The position numbers were made by a program, and so were the translations under genes. Below the pieces are notes generated by a model, which was given only the letters and a program-made list of their open reading frames with translations, searched no databases and was not told where the DNA came from. Of a stretch of 64,000 bases of DNA, positions 44,531 to 58,560 are shown in pieces. The DNA lies in the NCBI GenBank assembly GCA_013396655.1, contig WBMV01000267.1, positions 248,001 to 312,000 of the forward strand, read 5' to 3'. Positions within the stretch are counted from its first letter, which is position 1; each line of letters begins with the position of its first letter. The DNA comes from Campylorhamphus procurvoides. Its lineage: Eukaryota > Chordata > Aves > Passeriformes > Dendrocolaptidae.

Positions 44531-47500
44531 TAGAACCAGTTTTCAAGTGATTGGTGGTTTTGGACCCTTCTGTTCTGAGCTGTCCAGGCTGACCGAATCT
44601 TGAAAGGGCTTGGAAGGCCAGTACTGTCTGAAATTGAAACGTTGCCGAAGTCCTCCTCCTGCACGTACAGAAAAATCACAATTTGCTTTTTTAATCCCCA
44701 GCTGTCACTGCTCAGTCTCATGACCATGAATGAGCAAGAAGAAAGGAAATAGAAGATTCATAGCCCACAAAAATGCTAGCAGGGTGTGACTGGCTTACTG
44801 CAGAAACAATACAAGGGTGTATAACTCTACATACAGAAGAAAAATTACACTAACCAGGGCAATCCAAACAAATGTCACATCCCTGGCAAGTGCTGGACCT
44901 TCAGTTTTAACTTATGTCATTGGGACCTGCTGCCAGGCAAACTCCAAGTATCAGAGCCTGAACATTAGTCAGAGGAAAGGTCCATCCACAGCCCAAGGCC
45001 TTGTGACTTGCACAAGAAGGAGAGAACGTAACTCTTGGCCAAACCCCCAAGCTTCTGACAAATCTGGAGTTTAGCAACAGCTCGAGCAGGATGTGGCATC
45101 TGGACCCCTGTTTTACTTTGGTTGCCATCGTGTACTGACCTCATGACAATTTGTCAAAGCCCTTTCTGAGTCCACCTTTGCTTTTGTAACAACCTGTGCC
45201 AAGAGGCTCAAGTGACCTCAGTTATATTCTGAGTTAAAACTACTGCAGTGAAATATTTTTGTTGCTACTAGTTCTTGCTTTGTGTAAAAGAGCAATGAGT
45301 CAAAACCATCTCTTGGCTGACCAAATCCTAACCTCAGAGAAGACCTTCTCCAAAGGCCCTTCTTCTTCCACAGCCATTTGCCAATTCTTGGACCTTTTCC
45401 TGTTCTGCTTGGTTCTCTTCAGACAGTGTGGCCAGCTCTGCAGGATGCACTGAGGCTGCAAGCCTAAAATGCCTTCATACAAGAGTGAAAGGAGGCTCAG
45501 TTTACCTTGCCTGGAGGTGTTTGGATGCATTTCCAGACACTTTGATATCAAGTACTCGAGGCCACAGATGAGATTGCAGATGTAAAAGCTACAGATTTTT
45601 GTGAACTTACGGCAGCTTTGATTCCAGTTCTCCACTGCACCTCGAAGTATAATGCCATGGGCCAAGAGGAACACAGTCCTAAAATTTAGAAAGCACACTC
45701 AGCATGTCAGGGCCCATGTGATTCCCACTGCTGGCTATGAGCTTGGTTTAACACATCCAGCACTGCACTTTGGGGAAAACAAGCTGGAATCATCTGTTCA
45801 TGGAGGGGCACATGAATGAAACCTCTGGTCCAGCAAAGACAGACCAAAAATCAGATGATGCTGGCTCCTGCTCCCCTTTGGAGCTGGAACCGAGGTCACC
45901 TTCTGCTTTGGGTTTGAGGTTTCACAGTACAACTGACCAAGTGCTTAACTCAGAGCTCCCTCCCCACGCTCTGCCTGGCTTTGGTGCAAGCTAAAGCCAG
46001 AATGTGCAGTTTAATACCATTAGAACAACATCCTCAGTTGTTCCATCAATGGAGAAAGACACATCTCAGGAATGTCCTTTGCCAAAGTCTCCCCTTTTTG
46101 TTGCAATTAGCATGTTGGTCAGTCCCTCGACCAGGAGTGCCCTTTGTCACTGTGCTGCAGCCCCACAGCCCCCTCTGGCACTGCAGCTCCAGCAGAAAAG
46201 GCCTGAGAGGGTCACCAAGGCACACCAGGCAGCACAGCTGTCCCCTCCTACATCCCACCAGGCACACATCCTCCTTCCACTACAGGAGAGGGAGGAAAGG
46301 GGGGGATTTCTTCATCTCTAGAACCTTGTAGGCAGCTTTCCCTTTCAGGATGGCTGGGATTGCTAAACGAAAATGACCATATGAGAAATGAGTCACCAGA
46401 GCCATTTTCAACTGGACTGGGTAAGCAAGAAGCACGAGCACACCGGTGTGAGCAGCTCAGCCACAGCTTCAGGTCCCTGTACCCCTGCAGCTGGGGCAGG
46501 CACTGCTGATGTTCCCATGGGGAAAAGACTACAGCCAGCTCTCTGCCAAGGGCTGGTGCAAGCACAGCAAAAGCTATGTGTACACAGCTCCAGCTCTGCA
46601 AGCACAAAATCACAGGTAGAAAAAGAAATTGTTTAAGGTGGTGCAAGTACCCACATGAATATGCAGGAAGCCTATAAATTCTTTTGGGGCTGCTTGTGGA
46701 TGTTTCATGCAGGAAAGTTGAGGCAGAGAACAGTGCTGTATAAGCTGCAGATAAGGACTTGACCAGGAGGTTTGTTGATGGGAATGTGGTAAGCAAGAAT
46801 GAATGGCAAGCACTGAAAAGATGGTCCCACCTCCAAAGAGTGAGCAGAAAAGAATGTTTAGCTGCCTTTGTAATGATGTGGCTTTTATTTCTGGCTGCAG
46901 TTGGGTATCACCTGGTGTTATGCAGAAATTGGGACTAACACAATAAGAGGTTCTTTCCCATGTGCAATTTTCAAGTGCCTGTAGGATGTTTTACTGCTCA
47001 GAAGACAGCTAACACTTCTGAAGGCATACAAGTCACGTAGGAATGCTTTCCTTTTCAGACATGACTTGGATCTCAGTCTGCAGGGTATTCAGGCAGTTAA
47101 CCTCTGGTAAGGCATTCAGCTTTCACCAACACTCATAAAAATCAAAATGGGGTGAATAGAGAGGAGAAAAGATACTAAGAATCTTTCTATACCAGGGTTT
47201 TAGGAGTCTAAGTCCAAATGCTCTTCAGATTTGGCTCTAAAGATCCAAAACTGATTTCCAAAGACAGAGCCACAAACCATCACCATGGGCTCTGCAGACT
47301 CACCTTCCCACTGGTATCACAGCAGGCAGGACTTTTTAACAGGGCTGCAGAGAAACAGGAGGTCTTGTCTCCTGGTTCATTCAGCAGTCCTGGGACCTTC
47401 AGCTCTGGCCTCGTTATCCTGCCTTTGCAACCAAATGCTTTTAAAAGACATGGCTCGGAATCAAGCAGAACTGAACTACCCCCAGTGTTTAAACACCTTC

Positions 47501-49808
47501 GTTTTACATTATCTGTCCATGCAGAAAAGTGTTTGAGAAGTGGTTTTTTCTTTTCCTGGGATATCTTGAGAATTTAATTTATTTTTTTTTTACAACAGTG
47601 CAGTTTCTCTGTTAGACCACTTGGAAGATGACCTTTTGGCACAAAAGTGTGCGTGGGAACATACGGCCAATCTTTATCTTGGCATGCTGGAGGGGTTAGC
47701 AGAGGTTGCTCCCAAACCAGGTCACTGCTGCTGCACACCTGCTACCCAGCTGGAGCTGCGTGTGCTGGATCCAGCACAGCCCTGCAGTGCAGAAGGGGCC
47801 ATCCCATGCACAGGGCACCACTGTGGACAATTCACAAGACCCCAGACAACTTCCACCTCCCACTCCCTACCCGCTCGTCTCAGTGCCTGCTCAATTTAAT
47901 CAGCCACTATGAAATTTAGGCTTGGAGTTTAGTGGGATGGGAACTTGCACTGTAGATGTCAACAGCACAAAAGGTGTATTTTAGTGCTCAGAATTCCTGC
48001 CTCAGCCTGGAAGTCCATGGAAATGCCAGAGCATTGCACTGCTCCTGTAAATCACAGTCAGCAGAGAGGGCTGCAGCTGTATGAAATACTGACACCACTC
48101 TGAAATGATATATCCCTGCAGTGCCCCTGCTCTGCAAATTCAGCATCAGCCCCACAGCTGAGTCTTTCTAAAATGGTCATCAGATGACTCATGCAAGTTC
48201 CTTCTTCAGGAAAATATAAATGGGGTGGGTGAATGCAATGAAGGCCAAAAAAGCCACAGAAGACACATCTTCAATAAAGTCTTGCAAATGCAACTGAGCC
48301 CTGATAGATTATGGCAACACACCTGCCAGTATAAGACTCTTGCTTCATCTCTTGAGGCCTAATACAGATTGTGGCTTAAAGCATTGCATGAGATCAAGCA
48401 CTCTTGAGGTTCTGGTGATACCAATGGCTGAAGAAAGCTGAATTCACATCTCTAGAGGACCCTGCAGAAAGTCATTTACAGGCATTCATGACTCATGAAG
48501 GTGCAATAGGACAAGTGGTTATTGTTCAGTCCAGACACCTTGCCTTCACTTCTACAATGCAGCTGCATCCAAGACTACAAACAGGCTACAGGAAGCACAG
48601 TGTACTCGGTGTCCCTGTGACACCACTAGCCCTACAGATGTCCCACATCTTCTCTGCTCACTGTGTCAAAGCCTTTAGGAAGGAGACAAGGCTGGTTTGT
48701 TCACATGATACCATGGGATATAAAGCAGCCAACTTAATTCAGGCCCTTGCTCCTGGCTTATCCCATAAGTAGAAGAACCCTTGAGCAGCACAAAGAGATA
48801 GTCTGGACCCAAGTTTCTGTCCCTGCTGTCTGTAGCTGCCATGTACTTAAAATAGCAATTAAATATGGCCTCCAGTGTTAATGGTAATATAAACACTTGA
48901 GATTGGACAGACATCACGGTTTTTCCCACTTAAAGGTGGTTCATTTTACCAGCAATCTGCGTATTAGTCTTACTTACATTAAAGGCATTAAAAAAATCCC
49001 CAAACAAATCCCAACATCTTGAAACACCACTATCAAGACCAGTAAAACAGAAGACGTTTAAAATACATGTTAAGAATGAGGCACCATTGGGAATGAAACA
49101 CATGTATCAGCACTTAATATTTATCTAATACAAAACATGGCATTGTACAACCCTGCACAAACTCAACTGATGGGTCAAGGCTGGACTTGGACTGCAGGTA
49201 GAAGAACTGGTCTCAAGAACAGGCTGCCAGGGCTCTAGTACCTTCATGAATATTTCTGATGTGGTGGCTTGGAGGAGAGGAAGTGGAAGAGTTGTTTCCT
49301 AACCTGCTGCCCCAGAAGAGGGGCCAGGAACAGCCCCTTCCTGCTGGTGCTGCTCCGTGAACCACCTGCAGGTCTCTGCTCTGAGCTGGGAGCGGCCAAC
49401 AAAGCTCTGAGCAGATCCAGCCTGCTGGAGACATGATGGGAAAAAGTCTCTATTTGTTTTGTGCTGGGTTCTTCCCAGTCACCCTGGATCCACTCTTAAC
49501 ACATCTGTCCTTCACAGCCAGTTGGTCACTCCTGAAGACAAGACAGAACTCTGCAAGACATCCTTGGAGACTTGTTTTACTGCAACTTGTTCCATCACTG
49601 GCAATCACAACAATCCATACAGAACACTGATGTAATTCACTAAATGGTTTCCAGCATTAGTGGCAAGATACTGTCTACTGCTATATTGAATTAATCCCAT
49701 TTACCTGCTTTTGAGATGCACCTGGAGACTGGTAGAGTAAGTCATCTATGCATAATAAATACTATGCATAACTTAAGTGGAGACTGCTCAAATAAAAGTT
49801 TGTGTTCC

Positions 49809-49872
49809 CAAAAGAAAACCAAACCAAACAACCAAACAAAACCCCAAAACAACAACAACAAACCACAAAAAG
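49809..49872. repeat. A-rich (CAAA/CAA)n tract
   Basis: AAACC, AAAC and AAC repeats over about 64 bases. It opens 'aaaagaaaacc' and ends 'cacaaaaagag'. Low complexity. Confidence 0.85.
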
Positions 49873-51717
49873 AGGGATTTTGAAACTGTGAACAACTACA
49901 ACTTACTTCTTAGGCAGATTTTCTCCAGACTCCGAGAAAGAATTCCACAATGCTTCCTTAGGCCAAGTTCACTATGCCACAAGCACTGGTACGTGATTCC
50001 AGATGGAAATAACTGAGCAGGGTAAGTGTGCGACTGTGCTTTTCAATGCCATGAAAAATCCAAAGAAAAGCTAAAGTGTACGGATTCCAAAATATTTTAA
50101 ACAGGCAAATTCTTCAGTCCAGACATCTGAGAAAGTCATTGATGTTTAGAGCATGAATGACAACCTGAAAAACTCTTACTGACACACTTTGTAGTCTGTG
50201 ACAATTTAACTACGAGGGGATCACCGCTTTACAAGAGAAAAGGTACAAGAGTGTTACAAAATCCGTAACCTTGCTCAGCAATTTTTAGGTAAATAATTTA
50301 AAAGACCCATTCACTCCTCTGCAATAAGCTATAGGTGACATAAAAAGACAGCCATGGAATAGAGTGTCTTATCTCACCAGACACCAAAACATCTTCAGTC
50401 TGCCTGGCCAAACAGGACACTAAGAGTGGGATGATGTGCTCTGACATGACATGCTTTCATGTCCATTGATCATAAAAGGAGTTTACATGGCTGGGAGCTG
50501 CATCCATCACAAGTATGAGCAGCTGCAGACTGGCAGAGGAAAGTTAGGTAGGAAAGTGGATTCAAAGATGTTACAGTTGCAACCTTTGGAATACTCTTGT
50601 CACATATTTAAAATGCTTCAATAGGACATGAAGAAAGCAAAGAAGAGGAGCTTGTTTCATGGTCTGAAGGATTTGCTCATTTGAGTCATTCCTTCTTTAA
50701 AAGTTATCCTCTCCATCCTGCAGGAGTGTCTTGTGTCTCTGTCACCTCACCTATGGCACAAGTCTTTCCATGAGCAGGGAGAAGCAATCTCCAGTTGGGA
50801 CTGCTGGCCCAAGTCTTTGTGTTAGATTCCTCCCAGCTGGAGGAATAACTTCAGGATATCCTGGGACTCCTGTAGCAATCTTGCACCAGGAAAGATGTCT
50901 TTCATACAGAGAGGTGAGCAAACTAGATAAGGAAGAGTTAAACAGCCAGACAATTCAAAGGGATACGCATGGATTTTGAATCAAGGGAATAGGTCTCAAC
51001 ATTTCAGACAGATGTTCTGAGCAATACAAAAGTGCAACTTTGCCATCATTGGGGATCTTTAGCACAACCATATCTGGGTTCATGTTTGAAAATTTGCCAT
51101 GAAATACAAAGCCTTACCAGTGCATAAGCTGTTTGTTGTACTTGGAGAACATCAGCTCTCCGTTTTCTCCCTTCCAGTGGGAACACTGAGGATTGCAGCT
51201 TTTCCTCCAAAATTCCTGTCATGGTGAAAAGCACAAGCACCAACTGCTCAGGTGTTTCCATCAGTCTGGCTGATGAACAGAAAATTCCCTCCCCATGTTT
51301 GCCACAGGAGAGTTTTCGGGTCTTTCCACATCTTGTTGGCACACCCCAATAATAAGTGACATTGATCTACAGCTAGCAGGAGACAACTGAAACATAAAAA
51401 TCTCAAACTGCAGCCAGCCACTCCTGGAAGAGTTTGAATCAAGCTGTAAAAAGAGATCTATTCTTTTATTGTGGTAGATCCAAACCACAGTGAAAGATTT
51501 TGTTTCAATTTCACCAATCAAAGCTGGAATATAATTTGTTGCAGAAACTGCTTTTTCCATCCAAGAAATTTTCAGTTGAACATTTCTGATTGGTTATTAA
51601 ATTGTCTTTAGCATCCCTTGTGAGAATTAGGATAGGTTTCTGGATATACTCTGTTTATTTTACTTTCTTATAAGATATAAAATCTGATGCAGTTTGAAAA
51701 TTCAGTAGCATTTTGAT

Positions 51718-51741
51718 TGAATGCTGAGATTATAGCATTCA
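51718..51741. repeat. 8-bp inverted repeat
   Basis: TGAATGCT (51718-51725) and AGCATTCA (51734-51741) are exact complements 8 bases apart. Minor; listed for completeness. Confidence 0.6.
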
Positions 51742-54179
51742 GTGAATTCTACAAATCAAAAAATTATAGCTTCCAGAGACTGAATTGTTTAAACAAACTT
51801 TTCAAGGCACCAGCGAATGCATCTCCAGGAATGGCTTGAGATGTCAGAGGAGCAAAAACCAGTTGATTTTGTAATTCAAGAAGGACTTTTCGCTCATATA
51901 AACTTAACGTAGCCCAGACAAACTTAAAAAGCATTTAAACCATGCAAGAGTTTAAGTATTCTGTTTAATAATCTAGTTGCTCTTAACTGCAGCTCCTGGA
52001 AATGAAGTATTGCATCTGGAAAGCATCTAACCAGGAATGTGGCACCCCAAAGCACCACGTTCTTCTCTCGGGACAGTGTTTAGACAGGGAGGTTTGAAAA
52101 GATCACACCCTGTAAAAACACTCTTTCTTTCTTCTGATGTTGCTGATACTGTTCCACATGGTTTCAAATATGAAAAGATATTTGAATAAATGCTTATTTA
52201 ATATCTTAGATTTGATTCTTCTAGCTGTAAAGTTGGGTTCTGTTGTTGGATTAAGGTTTGAATATTTTCAGGCAAGCCTAATAACAACCCACCAGGCATA
52301 TTTGTAGGTCAGATTTAATTTTCACATCATGAAACACTGCTTAGACCTTGTCTTCTTGCATAGGACAAAAGCTTGAGCAAGGTCTTTCTGTCCTGGGAGA
52401 ATCAATCCCAAAGGAGGAATTACTGTGGAGGAATTCTGTGGCAGCCTTTGACACTGAAGCGATACCTGCTGAAAATAAATCCCCAAAATAACTTATTTTA
52501 AGAATTTTTACCCAACAGCATTTCAGCAATCTGGTTATAGGATACCACCATCAACAGCTGTCTTGGCATGACTGAAGGGCCAGGAGAAAGTGGCCGGAGG
52601 GAGGAAGGAATTTCCTAAACCAAGTCTCCATCCCAGCCAGGGTGCTGGGGACAGGCACTGGTCTTTGCTATCCCCAAGGTTTACAAACACACCTCGAGCT
52701 CACTTTGGGTACCCAATTTCCAGACAAAACTGTGGCGAGGGATTAACCAGTGACTCACAGTGCAGATGGCAGGGAGCACAGCAGGACATGAACCCCACCA
52801 AAGCCACTGCACCAGTGTGAGTGTGATAAGCTACTGATCCCTATGTGCTTTCCTCAGCCACCACTGTCCCACCAAAGCACATCTGTCCTGGCCCCACTGT
52901 GCCTGCCCTTTCTGTGGCTGCTGCTGCACCCACAGGCACAGCACGCCACAACAGCAGGTCCAGCATACTGGGAAATCACTTGTTTTCTCCACAAATTTGG
53001 GATTTTCCAAGGGATGATGTGGCATCTCGGCATATTCACCTTCCCCTTTGAGGTCTGCATACCCTGCTGGTATCACCAGTGAATGAACACTACACTGCTC
53101 CCTTCATGCTTTTTTGTTTGACACTTTTACACTGTCAACAAGTTCAAACAGCACCCTGTGCCAGGGCTCAGGGTGTGCAATCCCACCAGGCTAATGCTTG
53201 GTGTGTCCATTCTGCCCATGTGCTGCTGGAGGTCACTCTCCAAGGCCTTGGGGACACATCCTGCCCTTCTGTCATGTACACTCGCTGTCTTTTGCTGCAC
53301 AGGTTGAACAAGCCTGAAACCCTTCTGCTCCAAATACAGGTTCAGCCTCATAGGGGAAGAGTTTCTCACCTGAAACGCTGCTGGATGCCTGACCCTTGCT
53401 GGTCTGAGTCTCCTTGAACAGCACTTCCAGCAGCGCCATCATGCCTAGAAGTCAGTCAGAGTTTAATTTCATTATTATATATAAATAAAAAAACAGCTAA
53501 ATGATTGACTGCAGCAATCCCAACCAGCTCAACTCCAAGCTAATGATCTGCTGTCAAGTATCAGGCCCTTTTAACAGTGAGGGAAGCAGAAGTAGGGCCA
53601 GGAAAGTCACCTCAGCTGTGTCCCAAGTGAAAAAGCATCTGGGGCTTGCAGCAAAAGCTCTTGGTCACAGGTGAATGCAGTGAACAATTTCCCAGTGCAA
53701 AGCACTTATCTTAAAAGCAGAGCTTTGAGCGCACAACATAAATCCGATTTCTGAATGTTTCTCATCCTTTGCTTTTCTCAAATCCTGCTGGAGAGGTACA
53801 GAAAGCTCAAGTTACAGAGCACCAGAGCTGCTGATGCACTGCAGAAATGAGCAACAACAACTGCCTGACCCCCTCAGCCACAGCCTCCTCTCCATGACCC
53901 AGCGCTGCAGAAACCACAGCTCTGATGGGGTGACGAAAAGACCAACCCAGCTGGTGTCTTTTTATAGTGTGAAGGTGGAAGAAAGCTCTTCTCGTTGCAC
54001 GATGCCTCAGCACCTCAGAAATCCATAGTGGCTGCTGGGCAATGGGCAGGGAATGAGACACAAAGCTGCTGCTGGAGCAAAGTCACAGCATTTTTACCCC
54101 GGTGATGAACTTTTTCTCTCATTTCTATTTGTGTTGAAATACCAATTTGCATTTATTAAAAAGCCCTTACCCTCCTCTC

Positions 54180-54220
54180 CAGGAAAAAAAAAACAAAATA
54201 AAAAAAACCAACCAACCACC
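54180..54220. repeat. A-rich tract with (CCAA)n
   Basis: An A10 run, then 'caaaataaaaaaaacc' and 'aaccaaccacc'. Low complexity. Confidence 0.8.
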
Positions 54221-54861
54221 CTGATCTAAAGAAAGAGATTGGTTTACATAAAATCCTATTAGTTTAGCTGATTGCTTCCAAAACATTTCTGAGAAAGACT
54301 TCCATTACCATACAAATGGTGCTGAGCCTTTTGCAGTCTAACTGCAAGAAAGTGTAATGATTTGGGCAAATATTCATCAAGGCAGCTGCTCCTGTGAGCC
54401 TCCTGCACACCAGGGAGGGAAAGGACAAGAAATAGCCGAGCTCCTCCACCAAGGCAGCAGCTGCCCCAGCCCCAGCCACCTCCCCACAGCCCTGAGGCAG
54501 CACCCCAAACACACACAGAGCTCACATGTGTGGGTCCATGAAAAATGAGGAGGAGGACAGAGATGTCAGGGGAATTTGGGAGGGGAGAAGGCAGCTGGCA
54601 GCCCAGAGTGAATGTGTGTGGGCATCACATGCTGAAGAGCAGTGAGGAACGTGCCCACCACCTTGGCTGAGAGCTGCTTTCCTCCTCAGTGCCATCATCT
54701 TCCCCTCCTCGCTGGAACAGCCATGAGATCCCACAAACTCTTCGTGGCCCATGAAGCCAAGAGGGCTAACAATGCTAGAGGTTTACAGACCCCTGTGCCA
54801 ACAGATTTCGGAGGTGTTTGCATCGAGTCAATCCTGATGGTCTGAGCACCCTCACCTAGCT

Positions 54862-54950
54862 GAAGATGCCTCTGCTCACTGCAGGGGGATTGGGCTAGAG
54901 GACCTTTATTAATGGTCCATCCAACCCAACCCATGCTTCGATTCTATGAT
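54862..54950 (+). mobile_element. CR1 LINE 3' end, sense, diverged
   Basis: 'ctgcagggggattgggctag', 'aggacctttattaatggtcc', 'atccaacccaacccatgctt' and 'cgattctatgat' match the last 90 bp of CR1 in order, with several substitutions. Confidence 0.85.
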
Positions 54951-56380
54951 CCCTGAGGCACAGCTCGCTGTGCAGGGTGCAACCTGGGCTAAACCAGCCA
55001 GGAGTGAGGAGATCACCTTGGTGGCTGGGCATGGTGGTGGGCAGGAGGTTCTCTGGGTTTGTAAAAGGGATACTCACCACGGATGGTCTTGCAAAGTCTG
55101 CAAAGATTTTGCCAAAATTGGTGCTTTTGAGTGACTGATATGGTCCCCTGATGTCATGTGGATGATGCCTGACCCTTCCCTATAAAGATAAAGCATTTCT
55201 TGAATGATCCCAGAGGTGCTTTTGTGAATCAGGCAGCCACGTGAATGAGGCAAGGACCCAGAGCCAAAATACCATCATAAATTTGGTGAAGATCCCAAGT
55301 CTGGGAAGTGTCTCCACAGAGCTTGTTTTTGTACTTTAGCAACAATCATTGCAATCACCTTCAAGAGAACAAATATCTCATTAATCGCAGTCACGGGATG
55401 CAGCAACAACCTCGGGAACTGCTGTCATGCAAAAAGCCACAAATAGCCTCATTGGCCTTTAAGAAAAAAATGTGTGTGGGGAAAAATATCAGTGAGGACT
55501 GAAGATGCAGCATGAGAGAGCAGTAAAAATTTAAACATTCAGCAGCTATTCCATATAACATTTATAGGCAATTTCCTGTTCTAATAAGCCAAAATGAAAA
55601 AAAAATATAGTAGAAGAGCTATGGTACCAAAGAGATATCATCAACCACTGCTGAAAATAAAATAAAACAAAACATCAAATCCCTGGGACTTTTCATCAAG
55701 AGGGTGATGAAGGGAACATGCCAGTCCTAAAGCTGTGTCTTGACTTCCCTGGGAGCACCTGCCAATCTCACACCACTGACTCCAGGTGACTGAGCTCTGA
55801 TTGTCCTGTCTGGGTCTGACCAGCACTGGTAACCAGTGGGTTTTCCCTCCCAGCCTGTTTTAGGAGCTCTGTGTGGAAACAAAACTCACAGAGGGATTGT
55901 GAGGTGCTCCTCCATTTCGAGCATCTCAGCAATCAGCAACACAACAGCCCCCCAAAAGGCACCCAGTCAATTCAACAGCTTTGTCCCCATTCCGGGAAAA
56001 TTTTCCCAAAGACACCTTTCTTGTCAATTTATAATTTTCTGAAGACTTAACACATCATTTGTGTGTCAAAATGGCATCAGTGCTGAACGGGCACACTCCT
56101 TCATTTTTGACTGAGGTGACAAAGCACAGAGGGACCATAAAACAGAAGATACTAAATCACATCTGGCCATAATCCCGACTTACAGAGGAAGCTGGAGGGA
56201 TGGATCTGATGAGGGACAGAGGGCCTTGGTGAACTCAGACTGTGTCTGCCCCCGTGTTTGTGCTGTTCAAGGCAGTCAGTCAGTCCAGCGTGGCACTGTC
56301 AGCACCAGCAGCCACCTCCCCGTGTGCCCAGGGCCACGGTGGGACAGCACAGTGCCATGGCAGGTCAGGGGCTGTTCTGC
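54951..56380. other. Unique noncoding sequence
   Basis: No gene or repeat was recognised. Confidence 0.5.
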
Positions 56381-56451
56381 TGGAGCAGGGAGGTTGGACA
56401 TGATCACCCACTGAGGTCCCTTCCAGCCTGGCCCACTCTGTGATTCCATGA
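56381..56451 (+). mobile_element. Short CR1 LINE 3' end, sense
   Basis: 'ggagcagggaggttggacat', then 'ccactgaggtcccttccagc' and 'tctgtgattccatga', is the end of a CR1 related to the copy at 40145. It is about 70 bp and strongly 5'-truncated. Confidence 0.85.
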
Positions 56452-58560
56452 CCTCAGCTTTCTGGGAACACAGGGCTTGGGATGCCCAACCAGGCAGGGC
56501 ACAGGGGCACATCTCAGACCTGACACTGAAGATCAGCAGATGCGGAGGGACTACCCAAAAACCCGGTTTCCTTTGCCTGCCTGCTCCCAGACTGGGGGTG
56601 TGAACAAGGAGCAGCAGGCACACAGCAGACAAAATAACTTGCTCTCCCTCCCTGCACTCCCAACCCTGTCCATGATTTTCCAGCTGCAGCCTGTCCCTGA
56701 TGCCATGAGAGAACTAGAGGGGAGCCAAAGGGAAAAACAAAAAACCCCTTTCTGAAGACATTGGGCCAGTTGTACACTGGGAGGGAAAACCCTTGCTGAT
56801 CCGAGCCCCCTTCCCATCTGCTCCATGGAGGTGACTGGCCGAGGCAGCGGAGCGTGAGATTTGATTATAATTATTGTCCTAATGCAGAGCTGAAATTGTT
56901 CCGAGCACATGGAGCTTCTGGGAATAGGCAAGCATCCAAAATAATCTTTGGGCTGCAAACTCAGTGACGAAGAGATGGCATAAACCGACAGACATCACAA
57001 AACCCTTTGGAGTCTACTTCCCATCGAGCAGGGTTGTCCCTGTCAGTCTGCAGTTTCACCTCCAGACAGCTCCCACTTTCCTGCCGGCCTTGGCAGACAC
57101 ATTGTTTTTCAACAAGATAAAAAATACGTATATCCAGGGACCATGAACCAGCCCAGCCCAATTAAATCAAGCCCAGTGGCTGTGCTTCTCTCTGCAGTCA
57201 ATCCTGATCTGGTGCCCGCCACGCAAAACCAGTGACATTATGGACTGCAGCAACACAATTAGGACCAAAGCCCAAATCTATAAAGGTATTTAGATGCTTA
57301 AGTGGCACTTGGACATCCAAATATCTTCATGGAGTGGCACACAGTTCTTGGGGCAGAATTAGGGGTTCTTTTGCAGAGGAGAGATCAGCTCTATTCCCAT
57401 GTATATTCCTGGGAACTCCTATATGGCTGTGCTGAGCAACACCTGTAGCTCAGGTTGTGAGAAGCCAGATGCAGAGGGGGCCACAGTGCCTTCCCAGGCC
57501 ACTCCTTTTTCTCTTCCACTCCAGAAGTTGGAAGCATTTACTACTCCCCTGCTTCTCATTAAATAAACCCGACTTCCTGGAGGCCGTGCAAAGCTCTCAG
57601 CAATCAGCAGCACATGGCAAATTAGAACCAACGTGTTTGCTGGCCAGAACATTTCACATCCTTGGGAAAGAGGTTTGCAGTGGTCCACGTCGTGAGTGGA
57701 TGCTTTCTGCCTGCTGGGTGGGTCCTGGTGGTGCAGCAGAGCCTGGTGGGCACCGAGGGGATTTAACACATTAATTGGCCAGTGTGCACAAGGCTTAGAG
57801 GTTTGGCTGCTGGCAGCACAAAGCAGGATTCGGCCACTCCCCTGAGCCTTGCTAATACCCAGATACTGCACAGGAATCTAAACGGCTTAGGATATTCCAG
57901 GTGGGCAGAGCACTGTGTAGGGTAGGAGCTCACATAAAGTCGATCCAGGAGAATTAGCATTTCTTCTGGCTATTACATCCTGCCTAATTCTAACTCCTCG
58001 AGGAGTTATTTCACTGTAGCATCTGTAAAATGAGCTATGAAGTTCTTATTGTGCTGACTTGGCTGTGGGTACCCCTGCGAAGGAAATTCACTTAAAATAC
58101 CCTTCAGAGTAATTAAAAGTTGGAATGGACAAGGACAATCTGCAAGCAGGTTGTGTGGGTACCGCTCTGAGTTTTGAATGAAAGTGCCCCTCGATGCCTC
58201 AGTGTTAAAGGTTTCTTTTTGAGACTCTCCACTAATGCCTGGCTGTATTTCCCTCTTCCAGCATGCTCCTTCTGAATCACATTTCCTCCTGGTATTTGGA
58301 AGAGCAAGCAGCAATAACAAGTGTGAAACCTCTGTGGCCTCGCCAAGTGTGAACCAGCCTCCCTGCTGGGAAAGGTTCTAGGAAAGGACATTTTGGACAA
58401 TAGGAGCAGGCGCTGCCAATAGTCTGTTCTAATCTTTTTGTCAAGTGCAGCGTGTTTTTGCTAATGTTACTGCTGTGGCAGACCTGTGAGCCCTGCCTGC
58501 TGTGCCCAGGCTCCTCTCCCAGCCAGCCCACGCCGTGCTGATTCACTTAACCCCTGGGTT
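56452..58560. other. Unique noncoding sequence, GC-richer
   Basis: No gene or repeat was recognised. Frames of up to 150 codons on both strands lack motifs. Confidence 0.45.

Larger units (their letters stand above)
44171..54861. other. Long repeat-poor unique stretch, GC-richer in parts
   Basis: No interspersed repeat was recognised over more than 10 kb, which contrasts with the CR1 cluster just before. No gene could be identified. Frames of 100-182 codons at 45.3-47.6 kb and 52.8-53.4 kb have no known motif and overlap on both strands, as expected where stop codons are rarer. The block at 44330-44530, an A-rich tract at 49809-49872 and an inverted repeat at 51718-51741 have separate entries. 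Confidence 0.5.

Noticed and set aside
46140..46170. 'gccccctctggcac' as a second CTCF site
   Set aside because: The core matches only if bases are shifted by one; several required positions fail.
46248..46796. Longest open frame of the window (182 codons, minus strand) as a possible gene
   Set aside because: The region is GC-richer with few stops on either strand. The product has no recognisable domain, the overlapping plus frames are similarly long, and there is no promoter or splice support.
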